Shown here in pieces: positions 37,798 through 48,428 of a DNA stretch of 64,000 bases (positions within the stretch are counted from its first letter, which is position 1; every line of letters begins with the position of its first letter). The position numbers were made by a program, and so were the translations under genes. The notes under the pieces were generated by a model. That model was not told where the DNA came from and did no database searches. It saw only the letters and a program-made list of their open reading frames with translations. The stretch comes from Pseudocercospora fijiensis CIRAD86 (lineage: Eukaryota; Ascomycota; Dothideomycetes; Mycosphaerellales; Mycosphaerellaceae). The stretch spans positions 1,421,053 through 1,485,052 of the forward strand of contig NW_006921534.1 in the NCBI RefSeq assembly GCF_000340215.1, written 5' to 3'.

Positions 37798-39309
37798 TTA
37801 TCTCGACTTAGCCTTGTCTTCCCTCAAATATTGAAGGATGAAGTCGTCCTCGAACACGTCATATGCTGACGCTCGCTCTTCTGGAAGCCATCGCAAAATC
37901 TTCCGCACGAGAGTGAGCAGCATCTTCTTATCCCTCCCTTCCAGTCGTCTTTCGCGAGTTTCAAGCGACTGTTGTGGGATAGGAGTCTCCGCAATCCATC
38001 GTCCTGTCTCTGAGTTAGCTCGAAGTCCTTCCTGTGAAGAGGTACATGCCTTCAGAATTCCAGTATCGACTACAGTCTGGACTCCGCTGCAAGAATTCCT
38101 TTGGAGGAGGTCCCATAAGCGACACCATCTCAGCGAGATGCACCTCATCGTCAATCACATTGTCTTTAATCGCCCTGAACAGTCGACCACCCTCAAAAAG
38201 GTCCCATATCTACTGAAAGTTAGAAGGCGAGGACTGTATGGGAGAGGCGACGGCTACAAACCATAACTCCGAATGCCCATGTGTCAATCTTGCAATCCCA
38301 CGACATATTCATAATGACTTCTGGAGCCCTGTATACGGCAGGCATCACGTCGCCACTATGATTGGCGCCAATCTTGGCAGCACCAAAGTCGCTGATGGCC
38401 AATGCGCCAGAGGTTATTGGCATCCCTTGCGAGGTATATATAACACGGTGTGGCAGTACCTTTCGGGGAGAGGGGTTTTCGATTTCGGCCTTTTCGATGT
38501 CGGACAAAATGGCCGAGTCGTGAATACCAAGCAGGATATTGTTGGGAGAAAGATCTGCCTCTTTGTCAGAAATCGGCCTATCGAAGATGAAAGGGGATCT
38601 TGAACCTGTGTGCACCACACCCGCTTGGTGCAAGAAATCCAACGCCACCGCTACGAGATGGAGGGTTCGCTGTAACAGTTCCTTGTCGAAAGCCTTCGCG
38701 GGTAGCATGTTCCGGAACTCGGTGAAGGTCATTCCCATAGGTCGAAACACTAGACATTGGTGCACGCCTTGAGCACTTTCAATTTGAAAATCGTCGTCAC
38801 ATATGCGGATCCACTGCCTCCCCGGATGTTCACCTTCGACAGCTGCTAGCTGCCGAGAAACGAGCAATTCGTTGTTGACTTCAGCGGAGTCGTCTTGTGC
38901 AATACATACTTTGAGAACCCAAAAATGACTTGTTCTGCCCAATTCATTAGCTGAACTTCAAGACATGGCCTGGGGGGATTGACGCATGCTCGAGATCTCG
39001 ACAGAGCCAAACAGTGGAAGCCGTCCCGAACCCCAACTTCGCTAGCACTTTGTAACGTGAGTGAAAGACTTCTCCTAGCCGAACAGGATAAAAGCGCTCT
39101 TCTCTGTAGCCAGGCACTGTTTCTTCTTCGATTTTGATGCTAGGGGACAATTTAGGGAAGTCGTGGCCGTGAGGTGCTATCATTGACACGGATCTTGTCG
39201 ACGAATGATTGGTGAAGGGAAATACAGCGCGAGACCCGATGGAAGCGCCGCGTCGACGAGATTTTAACAGAGCCGATAAAAGTGACCGACATGATGGTAC
39301 GAAATTCAT
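37798..39309 (-). CDS. Fungal SRPK-like protein kinase, five exons
   Basis: The proposed exons are 39309-38984, 38934-38606, 38554-38262, 38209-38050 and 38009-37798, giving 439 residues with consistent phases. Visible are the Gly-rich loop [10 protein letters not shown] (residues 92-101), the ATP lysine in VLKVC (about 117), the catalytic loop HTDLSPNN (Asp219), DFG in [14 protein letters not shown], and the SRPK-like tail [16 protein letters not shown] then [11 protein letters not shown]. Intron removal restores HTDLSPNN and GVMIWDLFEG, which supports the model. The third intron from the start ends at TAG rather than the nearer CAG. The last intron (38,010-38,049) is a 40-nt GC-AG intron. 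The catalytic-loop Lys is replaced by Ser, so activity is uncertain. The basic N-terminus could be a mitochondrial presequence. Substrate unknown. Confidence 0.85.
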
Positions 39310-39889
39310 GTCGGGGGAGCAGGCTGTAACGATAAGGGAGAAGTGTTTTCTCCGCTGTTTGACGCCCCGTTCCTACTTCAGCCTAACCTAACCTAAACCG
39401 TTATAGCTCCGGTATCCGCCCCGCGCCCAGCCCGGAGCGGATTGCCCCGAGCAGGGTTGCCCTACAACACGACTACGGTATAGCCTAGGCTAGAGCACGT
39501 CTCTATACACTTATCCTCTTTAATCTTTTTAGTATAGTTTAGTCCCTTTAATAGACCTTCTATAGTTTGCAAATATCTATAAGCTCCTCCCTTTTAGCAA
39601 CTAGCGAGATCTACGTAACTAGTATAGACCGTATAGTGTTCTTACGTATAGGTTTAGTTATATTAAGTACTAACGATCGAACGATAGCGATTATAAGCTC
39701 TATATAACTATACTCGTATTCGGGAAAATAATACTTTATCCTCGATATAATATAGCAGTAATAAAACTAGTATATTAGGAATCTCGAATAGCCTATCTCC
39801 TTATATAGGTTAATTCGAGCGGAGCGATAGACTAATAGGGTCTAGGTACCTAGAATAACTTAAGGAGCTTACGAGTTACGACGAGAGTC
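39310..39889. other. Upstream of kinase, then RIP-mutated DNA
   Basis: Unmutated sequence extends to about 39,480 and includes three CCTAA units at 39,381-39,396. Beyond that TA-rich repeat DNA resumes. No gene seen. Confidence 0.5.
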
Positions 39890-40175
39890 TATAATATAAC
39901 AACTTAACAAAAGTTAGGGCCTCTTTAGGCTTAGTGCGGCTCAAAACGACCGAAAAGCCGACTCTAATTAGTCGGCGGCGAGGAACTTTAAAATTTCTCG
40001 ATTCTCGAGCAGTCCGGAGGGCGTAGGAGTCGTAGGATCGACTATAACGCTCTAGCGCCGCGATAGTAGTATTTCCGAGGCCGTCTCCGTCGTTTACGCC
40101 TAATCCGGCGGCGTTTTTTGCTTAAGGCGGTATCGTTCGCGCCTAATCCGGCGGTATTTACTCGGAGCGGTAGGC
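39890..40175. repeat. Right arm of inverted repeat flanking the kinase island
   Basis: This is the inverse match of 36,355-36,610 (see that entry). It ends where the minisatellite begins. Confidence 0.65.
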
Positions 40176-40179
40176 TCGA

Positions 40180-43100
40180 AAGGCTTATCCTACGCGTTCC
40201 GGATAGTACTACTCGCTATAGGCGTTTTATAGGGTACTTATAGTAGGCGTTAGATAAGGTACTCGCTATAAATAGTTCGAATCCTATTTAACTATAGGCG
40301 TTTTAGATAGTATTTGCTATAAGCGTTTCGGATAGGACTACTCGCTATAGCTATCTCGGACAGTTACCGCTATAAGCGTTTCGAATATTACTACTCGCTA
40401 TAAGCGTTTTTAGTAGTATTTACTATAAGCGTTTCGGATTAGACTTGCTATAAGTATTCTAAATAGGACTTACTATAGGTATTTTAGATAGTACTACTTG
40501 CTATAAGCGTTCTTAATAGTACTTGCTATTTGCGTTCCGAATTAGACTTACTATACGCGTTCCGGATAAGACTTAGTATAAGCGTTTCGGATTAGAATTG
40601 CTATATAGCGCGTTCTAAATAAAACTTAGTATAGGCGTTATAGATAGTAGTACTAACTGTTAGCGCTCCGGATTAGAGTTATTAGACTTACTATACGCGT
40701 TCTAAATAGTACTTAGTATTATAAGCGTTCTAAATTAGACCTATTATAGGCGTTATAGATAATAGTTAGCTTATCCTACGCGTTCCGGATAGTACTACTC
40801 GCTATAGATATTCTATAGAGTACTCGCTATAGGCGTTATATAGGGTACTCGCTATAGATAGTTCGAATGCTATTTAACTGTAGGCGTTTTGGATAGTATT
40901 TGCTATAAGCGTTCCGGATAGTACTACTCGCTATAGGCCTTCCGGATAGTGCTTCGTATAAGTATTTAGTTTCGGATTAGACTTAGACTTACTTTATACA
41001 TTCCGGACAAGACTTTCTATAGGCGTTTCGGATTAGATTATTAGACTTGCTATACGCGTTCCGGTTTATATAGGACGAACTATACTAAGCGTTTAAAATA
41101 AGGCTTGTCCTACGCGTTCCGGATAGTACTACTCGCTATAGATATCTTAGATAGTTACCGCTATAGGCGTTTCGAATATTACTGCTCGCTATAGGCGTTT
41201 TTGGTAGTATTTGCTGTAAGCGTTTCGGATACAACTTGCTATAAGTATTCTAAATAGTACTTACTATAGGTATACCGTATTTTAGAAAGTACTACTTACT
41301 ATAAGCGTTCGTAATAGTACTTACTATTACCGTTCTAAATTAGACCTACTATACGCGTTCCGGATAGTACTTACTCTACGCGTTTCGGATAAGACTTGGT
41401 TTAGGCGTTTCGGATTAGAATTGCTATATAGCGCGTTCTAAATAGAACTTAGTATAAGCGTTATAGATAGTAGTACTAACTATTAGCGCTCCGGATTAGA
41501 CTTGCTATACGCGTTCCGAATAGTACTTACTAAGTTACTATTATAAACGTTCTAAATCAGACTTTCTGTAGGCGTTATAGATAGTAGTTAGCTTGTCCTA
41601 CGCGTTCCGGGTAGTACTGCTCGCTATAGGTATTCTATAGAGTACTCGCTATAGGCGTTTTATAAGGTACTCGTAGTAGGCGTTATAGAGGGTACTCGCT
41701 ATAAGTAGTTCGAATATAGGCGTTTTAGATAGTGTTTACTATAAGCGTTCCGGATAGTACTATTTGCTATAGATACCTCGGATAGTTACCGCTATAAGCG
41801 TTTCAAATATTGCTACTCGCTATAAGCGTTTTTAGTAGTATTTACTATAAGCGTTTCGGATATAACTTGCTATAAGTATTCTAAATAGTGCTTACTATTA
41901 GTATTTTAGATAGTACTACTTGCTATAAGCGTTCTTAATAGTACTTACTATTAGCGTTCCGAGTTAGACTTACTATACGCGTTCCGGATAAGACTTAGTA
42001 TAAGCGTTTAGATTAGAATTACTATATAGCGCGTTTTAAATAAAACTTAGTATAAGCGTTATAGATAGTAGTACTAACTATTAGCGCTCCGGATTAGACT
42101 TACTATGTACGTTCCGAATAGTACTTAGTATTATAAGCGTTCTAAATTAGACTTATTCTTAGTATTATAGATATTCTATAGAGTACTCGCTATAGGCGTC
42201 CTATAGGATACTCGTAGTAGGCGTTATATAGGGTACTCGCTATAGGTAGTTCGAATACTATTTACTATAGGCGTTTTAGATAGTATTTACTATAAGCGTT
42301 CCGGATAGTACTACTCGCTATAAGCCTTCCGGATAGTACTTAATATAGGTATTTAGTTTCGGATAAGACTTGCTATATACGTTCCGGTTTATATAGGACT
42401 AACTATACTAAGCGTTTAAAATAAGGCTTATCCTACGCGTTCCGGGTAGTACTGCTCGCTATAGGTATTCTATAGAGTACTCGCTATAGGCGTTTTATAA
42501 GGTACTTGTAGTAGGCGTTATAGAGGGTACTCGCTATAAGTAGTTCGAATATAGGCGTTTTAGATAGTGTTTACTATAAGCGTTCCGGATAGTACTATTT
42601 GCTATAGATACCTCGGATAGTTACCGCTATAAGCGTTTCAAATATTGCTACTCGCTATAAGCGTTTTTAGTAGTATTTACTATAAGCGTTTCGGATATAA
42701 CTTGCTGTAAGTATTCTAAATAGTGCTTACTATTAGTATTTTAGATAGTACTACTTGCTATAAGCGTTCTTAATAGTACTTACTATTAGCGTTCCGAGTT
42801 AGACTTACTATACGCGTTCCGGATAAGACTTAGTACATACTTGCTATAAGCGTTCTTAATAGTACTTACTATTAGCGTTCCGAATTAGACTTACTATACG
42901 CGTTTCGGATAAGACTTAGTACAAGCGTTTCGGATTAGAATTACTATATAGCGCGTTCTAAATAAAATTAAAAAATTAGTATAGGCTATAAATAGTAGTA
43001 CGCTATAGGCGTTTTATAGGGTCTTATACGTTCCGGATAGTACTACTCGCTATAGATATTCTATAGAGTGCTTACTATAGGCGTTTTATAAGATACTCGT

Positions 43101-45430
43101 AGTAGAGGTTATATAGGTTACTCGCTATAGGTAGTTCGAATATAGGCGTTTTCGATAGTATTTACTATAAGCGTTCCGGATAGTACTACTCGCTATAGAT
43201 ATTCTATAGGGTACTCGCTATAGGCGTTTAATAGGGTACTCGTAGGAGGCGTTATATAAGGTACTTGCTATAAATAGTGCGAATACTATTTAACTATAGG
43301 CGTTTTAGATAGTATTTACTATAAGCGTTCCGGATAGTACTACTCGCTATAAGCCTTCCGGATAGTACTTAATAAAAGCATTTAGTTTCGGATTAGACTT
43401 AGACTTACTTTATATATTCCGGATAAGAGTTTCTATAAGCGTTTTAGATTAGAATTACTATATAGCGCGTTCTAAATAAAACTTAGTATAGGCGTTGTAG
43501 ACAGCAGTACGCTATAGATATTCTATAGAGTACTCGCTATAGGCGTTTTATAGGGTAATCGCTATAAACAGTTCGAATACTATTTACTATAGGCACTTTA
43601 GATAGTATTTACTATAAGCGTTCCGGATAGTACTACTCGCTATAAGCCTTCCGGAATCCGGATAGTACTTAATATAAGTATTTAGTTCTGGATTACACTT
43701 AGACTTACTTTATATATTTAAGATAAGACTTTCTATAAGCGTTTTAGATTAGACTTACTATAAGCGTTCTAGATAGTACTATTTGCTATAGATATCTCGG
43801 ATAGTTACCGCTATAAGCGTTTCAAATATTGCTACTCGCTATAAGCATTTTTAGTAGTATCTACTATAAGCGTTTCGGATACAACTTGCTATAAGTATTC
43901 TAAATAGTACTTACTATAGGTATTTTAGATAGTACTACTTGCTATAAGCCTAAGCGTTCTTAATAGTACTTACTATTAGCGTTCTAAATTAGACTTACTA
44001 TACGCGTTCCGGATAGTACTTACTATACGCGTTTTAGATAGGACTTAGTATAAGCATTTCGGATTAGAATTGCTATATAGCGCGTTCTAAAGCGTTCCGG
44101 ATAGTACTACTCGCTATAGATATCTCGGATAGTAACCGCTATAAGCGTTTCGAATACTACTACTCGCTATAACCGTTTTTAGTAGTATTTACTATAAGTG
44201 TTTCGGATATAACTTGCTATAAGTACTCTAAATAGTACTTACTATAGGTATTTTAGATAGTAGTACGCTATAGATATTCTATAGAGTACTCGCTATAGGC
44301 GTTTTATAGGGTACTCGTAGTAGGCGCTATATAGGGTACTCGCTATAAATAGTTCGTAGTAGTTAATATAAGTATTTAGTTTTAGATTAGACTTAGACTT
44401 ACTTTATATATTCCGGATAAGATTTTCTATAAGCGTTTTAGATTAGACTTAGTATACGCGTTCCGGTTTATGTAGGACTAACTATACTAAGCGTTTAAAA
44501 TAAGGCTTATCCTACGCGTTCCGGATAGTACTACTCGCTATAGATATTCTATAGAGTGCTTACTATAGGCGTTTTATAAGGTACTCGTAGTAGGCGTTAT
44601 ATAAGGTACTTACTATAAACAGTTCGAAACGTTCCGGTCTATATAGAACTAACTATACTAAGCGTTTAAAATAAGGCTTATCCTACGCGTTCCGGATAGT
44701 ACTACTCGCTATAGATATTCTATAGAGTACTCGCTATAGGCATTTTATAGGGTACTCGTAGTAGGCGTTATATAGGGTACTCGCTATAAACGTTTTTAGT
44801 AGTATTTACTATAACCGTTTCGGATATAACTTGCTATAAGTATTCTGGATAGTGCTTACTATAGGTATTTTAGATAGTACTACTTACTATAAGCGTTCTT
44901 AATAGTACTTACTATTAGCGTTCCGAATTAGACTTTCTATACGCGTTCCGGATAGTACTTACTATACGCGTTCCGGATAGTACTTACTATACGCGTTCCG
45001 GATAGGACTTGGTGTATACGTTTCCGATTAGAATTACTGTGTGGCGTGTTCTAAATAAAACTTAGTATAAGCGTTATAGATAGTAGTACTAACTATTAGC
45101 GCTCCCGATTAGAGTTGCTGTACGCGTTCTGAATAGTACTTAGTATTGTAAGTATTCTGAATTAGAATTCCTGTAAGTATTTCAGATTAAAACTACTTTA
45201 GGCGTTTTAGATTAGACTTACTATACGCCTTATAGATAGTACTTACTATAAGCGTTCCTACTTAGAAAGAACTATCTACTATAGATATTTCGAATAGTAC
45301 TCGCTATAGGTATTCCGGATAGTAATTGCTATAGGCGTATTCCGGAAGTAGTTACTTTAGATATTTTAGACTATCTTACTATAAGCGTTTCTAATAGTAC
45401 TTACTATAAGCGTTTCTAAATAGTGTTTTC
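40180..45430. repeat. 5.2-kb minisatellite array with higher-order structure
   Basis: Hundreds of degenerate units of about 24-27 bp follow the pattern GCGTTCCGGATAGTACTTACTATAA with variants. A longer block starting CTTATCCTACGCGTTCCGG recurs near 40,190, 40,770, 41,104, 41,590, 42,424, 44,504 and 44,669. A stretch of about 410 bp at 41,590-42,002 is repeated almost identically at 42,423-42,835. The whole array is poor in CA and TG. There is no open frame, and the period is not a multiple of three throughout. Confidence 0.9.
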
Positions 45431-45640
45431 TAATACCTAAAGTTGTTGTTAGAAAGGCGCGCGATTTAAAAAGTGCGATTTGTAACGATTTCCGCCTTGT
45501 TACCTAGCGCGGTACGGCAACAGCCGCCGTAGAATCTTCTAGAATCTAGCTTACCCTACCCCGCTCGTCGCCTTAGCCTTTACTTGTAGCTCTTCGGCCT
45601 TTACTTGTAGCTCTTCGAGCTACATAAACACTAGTACTAT
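45431..45640 (+). repeat. About 215-bp repeat, inverted copy of 20,029-20,247
   Basis: See the entry at 20,029. Here it forms the right border of the minisatellite array. Confidence 0.8.
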
Positions 45641-45951
45641 AATAATTAGGCATTAGTTACTCTAGGGTAGAGCTAAGTAGAAGAACCGTTAGAATTTAGT
45701 GCCTGTCTACCGTCTTCCTATCTACCGTTCTAATTAGGTACCTAATAATTATCTTATAGGTATTTAGGCTAATCCTTCTTTTTTTACGATTTCTTCTAAT
45801 TAGATTGCCTGCACGTAAGTTTGTTTTCTTTTCCTTCCAATTAGAGGCCTAGTAGGATAAAGGATTTGTATAAGCGCATCTTTAGACTACACGTGATAGT
45901 ATTGAGTATGCATATTCTAACTGTTTTGCCACTTGCAAGGCGCAAGAGAAT
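45641..45951. other. Border between repeat block and gene island
   Basis: TTAGG-rich RIP-like sequence runs to about 45,850, then normal composition begins about 100 bases before the end of the fusion gene. No gene seen. Confidence 0.5.
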
Positions 45952-47736
45952 TTATCCCAACGCTCTATCCAGATCGGCAATCAAGTCGTCCGCAGTTTCC
46001 AAACCAATCGACAAGCGAATCACATCAGGCCCGGCACCCGCAGCTTCGCGCTGCTCGTCGCTGAGTTGCCGGTGTGTAGTCGATGCAGGATGCAAAATTA
46101 AGCTGCGCGTGTCGCCAACATTGGCGAGATGGGAGAATAAATTGACGCTCTCGACGATTTTACAGCCTGTTTCGTAACCGCCCTTGACGCCAAACGTGAA
46201 CACGGATCCTGAGCCTTTCGGAAGGTATTTCTTCGCCAATGCTCGGTAAGGGCTGGTTTCGAGGCCGGCGTAGGATACCCAGGCGACGCGCGGATCACGA
46301 GCGAGGTATTCTGCGACCGCTTGCGCGTTGCTGCAGTGTCGCTCCATGCGCAGGTGCAGCGTTTCGATGCCTGTGATCGTCAAAAAGGCATTCATCGGCG
46401 CCAGTGTTGGACCGTAATCGCGTAGTGCAACTGCGCGGGCCTTGGTGGTGAAGGCAAAATCGCCAAAATTTTCGTAAAAGCGTAGGCCGTGATACGCAGG
46501 TTCGGGCTCGGTCATAGATGGAAATTTATCCCCCTGGGTCCAATCGAATTTGCCCGACTCAACAACGATACCGCCCATTGCATTTCCATGACCGCCGAGA
46601 AATTTGGTGGTGGAATGGACGACGATGTCCGCTCCCCATTCGATAGGCCGGCACAGGTAAGGAGTGGCGAGCGTGTTGTCGACGATCAACGGCAGGCCAG
46701 CGGAATGGGCGATTTCAGCGATGGCAGCAATATCAGAAATGATGCCGCCGGGATTGGCCAGGCTCTCGATGAAGATAGCCTTGCATTTGGGCGTGAGGCT
46801 GCGCCGGAAATTCTCTGGGTCGGTAGGGTCTACAAAATGGCAGTGCCAGCCCAGCTTCTTGAACGAAAGCCCGAATTGGGTGAGCGAGCCGCCGTAAAGC
46901 TTGCTTGAGGCCAGGAACTCATCGCCTGGCTCCAGCATTGTCGCAAAGACCAGGAATTGCGCGGCATGTCCCGAGGCTGCGGCGACGGCAGCGCGGCCTC
47001 CTTCTAGACTGGCGACACGTTCCTCCAGCACGGAAACAGTTGGATTAGTCAGTCGACTGTAGATGAAGCCAAAGTTGTGCAGGTTGAACAGCGACGCAGC
47101 GTGATCGACATCGTCAAAGACATAGGCGGTGGTCTGGTAGATCGGGGTGCCACGAGCTCCAGTACTTGGGTCTGGTGCAGCGCCAGCGTGAATTGCGCGT
47201 GTTTCGAAGCCATATTCAATGTTGGCCGCTGGCAGAGGGCGCTTCAGGCGATCGGTCGGCGCCTGCGCGGCCTTGTTACGAATGATGCCAGAGTTGACGC
47301 CACCCCAGGACAATTCGCCACCCAGACGACCGAATTCGATTTTCGGACAGCGATTCATAATCACTTCGATGCCTGCTGCCTCGCCTTTTGCGGCGGCTTC
47401 GTCGTTGCGGACACCGAGCTGCATCCAGACCACGCTGACCCCCACGGCGATTGCATCCTCCACGATGGGACTGACCGAGTGCGACGCCCGAAACACGTTG
47501 ACCATATCGACCTTGTCTGGGACGTCTCGCAAGTTTGCGTACACGGTCTCACCGAGTAATTCTTTCCCAGCATTCCCGGGGTTGACAGGTATCACACGGT
47601 AGCCTTTGCGCTGCAAATACTTCATAACGAAGTAGCTAGGACGGTTCCAATTGCTGGATGCACCGACAATGGCGATCGTGCGTACCGTCGATAGGATACG
47701 ACGCAGTTTGGCGTCGGGATATGGAATTGCCTCCAT
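45952..47736 (-). CDS. CoA-binding domain / O-acetylhomoserine sulfhydrylase fusion
   Basis: An intronless ORF of 594 residues starts at ATG 47,736. Residues 14-150 form a CoA-binding (YccU-type Rossmann) domain with IAIVGASSNWNRPSYFV, VIPVNP and MNRCPKIEFGRL. Residues 176-594 are a Cys/Met-metabolism PLP enzyme of the MetY type, with GARGTPIYQTTAYVF, SGHAAQ, the DNTLATPY block, PLP lysine in HSTTKF (about 378), and the terminal NVGDTRSLILHPASTTH. The expected reaction is O-acetylhomoserine plus sulfide to homocysteine, in the cytosol. In many alphaproteobacteria, from memory, the two domains are neighbouring genes; here they are one polypeptide. The bacterial-looking sequence, absence of introns and position beside the repeat block suggest horizontal transfer (inference). 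All PLP-enzyme landmarks appear intact. Confidence 0.92.
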   Translation of the reverse strand: MEAIPYPDAKLRRILSTVRTIAIVGASSNWNRPSYFVMKYLQRKGYRVIPVNPGNAGKELLGETVYANLRDVPDKVDMVNVFRASHSVSPIVEDAIAVGVSVVWMQLGVRNDEAAAKGEAAGIEVIMNRCPKIEFGRLGGELSWGGVNSGIIRNKAAQAPTDRLKRPLPAANIEYGFETRAIHAGAAPDPSTGARGTPIYQTTAYVFDDVDHAASLFNLHNFGFIYSRLTNPTVSVLEERVASLEGGRAAVAAASGHAAQFLVFATMLEPGDEFLASSKLYGGSLTQFGLSFKKLGWHCHFVDPTDPENFRRSLTPKCKAIFIESLANPGGIISDIAAIAEIAHSAGLPLIVDNTLATPYLCRPIEWGADIVVHSTTKFLGGHGNAMGGIVVESGKFDWTQGDKFPSMTEPEPAYHGLRFYENFGDFAFTTKARAVALRDYGPTLAPMNAFLTITGIETLHLRMERHCSNAQAVAEYLARDPRVAWVSYAGLETSPYRALAKKYLPKGSGSVFTFGVKGGYETGCKIVESVNLFSHLANVGDTRSLILHPASTTHRQLSDEQREAAGAGPDVIRLSIGLETADDLIADLDRALG

Positions 47737-48428
47737 GACGGACTAATTTTCGCGTCTGCTTTTGCCTAGGGAGCCAGAGCGGAAGATGTGTGCTGTATGT
47801 CCTGTGGGAAGACAACAAACGAAGGTTTTCCAGCGAAGCGTCCTGTATCAAGGACTCAACCCACACTACAAGCAAGCTGGGGGCTGACTTTTTCAGTCTC
47901 CAATGCAAGATCGCCAAGAATGATACTCCCCACTGCAAACACCACAAGAGTTGAAATGGTATAGCACTCGTAGAAGGGAAGGCCATATTTCAATAGAAGT
48001 GGCAGGGGTCTCGACTATGGCGTGCTTAGAGTAAAGTTCCGGATATAAGGAAGTGGCACGGGCCAGGTCTTGGCATTTTCTCTTTTCTCCATCACGCCTG
48101 GCAAATCTCTCCTCCCTCACGTCAACTACATCGCTGCTCGAAAGAGATGCCAACTCACAGCGTACGGTGGCGTAACATGTTGCACCTCGTGGGCACAGGA
48201 AGAGTGATGAAGACACCTACCATCACGGGCGAGCGTAGGGAAGCGCATGTCCTGGGCAGCAACACTCGAGACGACTCGTGAAGAAAACATGACATACTGC
48301 CTGCTCGCAATCTTCGCGGCGAATATGCTGCTTCTGTACGGTGGAGGTGGCATGGTCAGAGACCGATCGAACTCGTTCTGAGTTCTCCGAGAAAACGAAT
48401 ACAATGCCAATGCCACTCAGAATGTTGA
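47737..48428. other. Intergenic region upstream of the fusion gene
   Basis: Several overlapping short frames exist on both strands, but none has a motif or consistent coding pattern. The region presumably contains the promoter of the fusion gene and the 3-prime UTR of the cupin gene. Confidence 0.5.

Noticed and set aside
39379..39396. CCTAACCTAACCTAA at the kinase island border as a telomeric remnant
   Set aside because: Units are CCTAA (5 bp), not the fungal CCCTAA, and only three occur.
40180..45430. CRISPR-like array
   Set aside because: Units are degenerate and contiguous, with no constant repeat and unique spacer pattern; this is a eukaryotic minisatellite.
46489..47602. Plus-strand frames of 77-160 codons within the fusion gene
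   Set aside because: Antisense shadows in GC-rich coding sequence.
47737..48428. Overlapping frames of 96-116 codons upstream of the fusion gene
   Set aside because: No motifs, no consistent exon structure, and they overlap each other on both strands.
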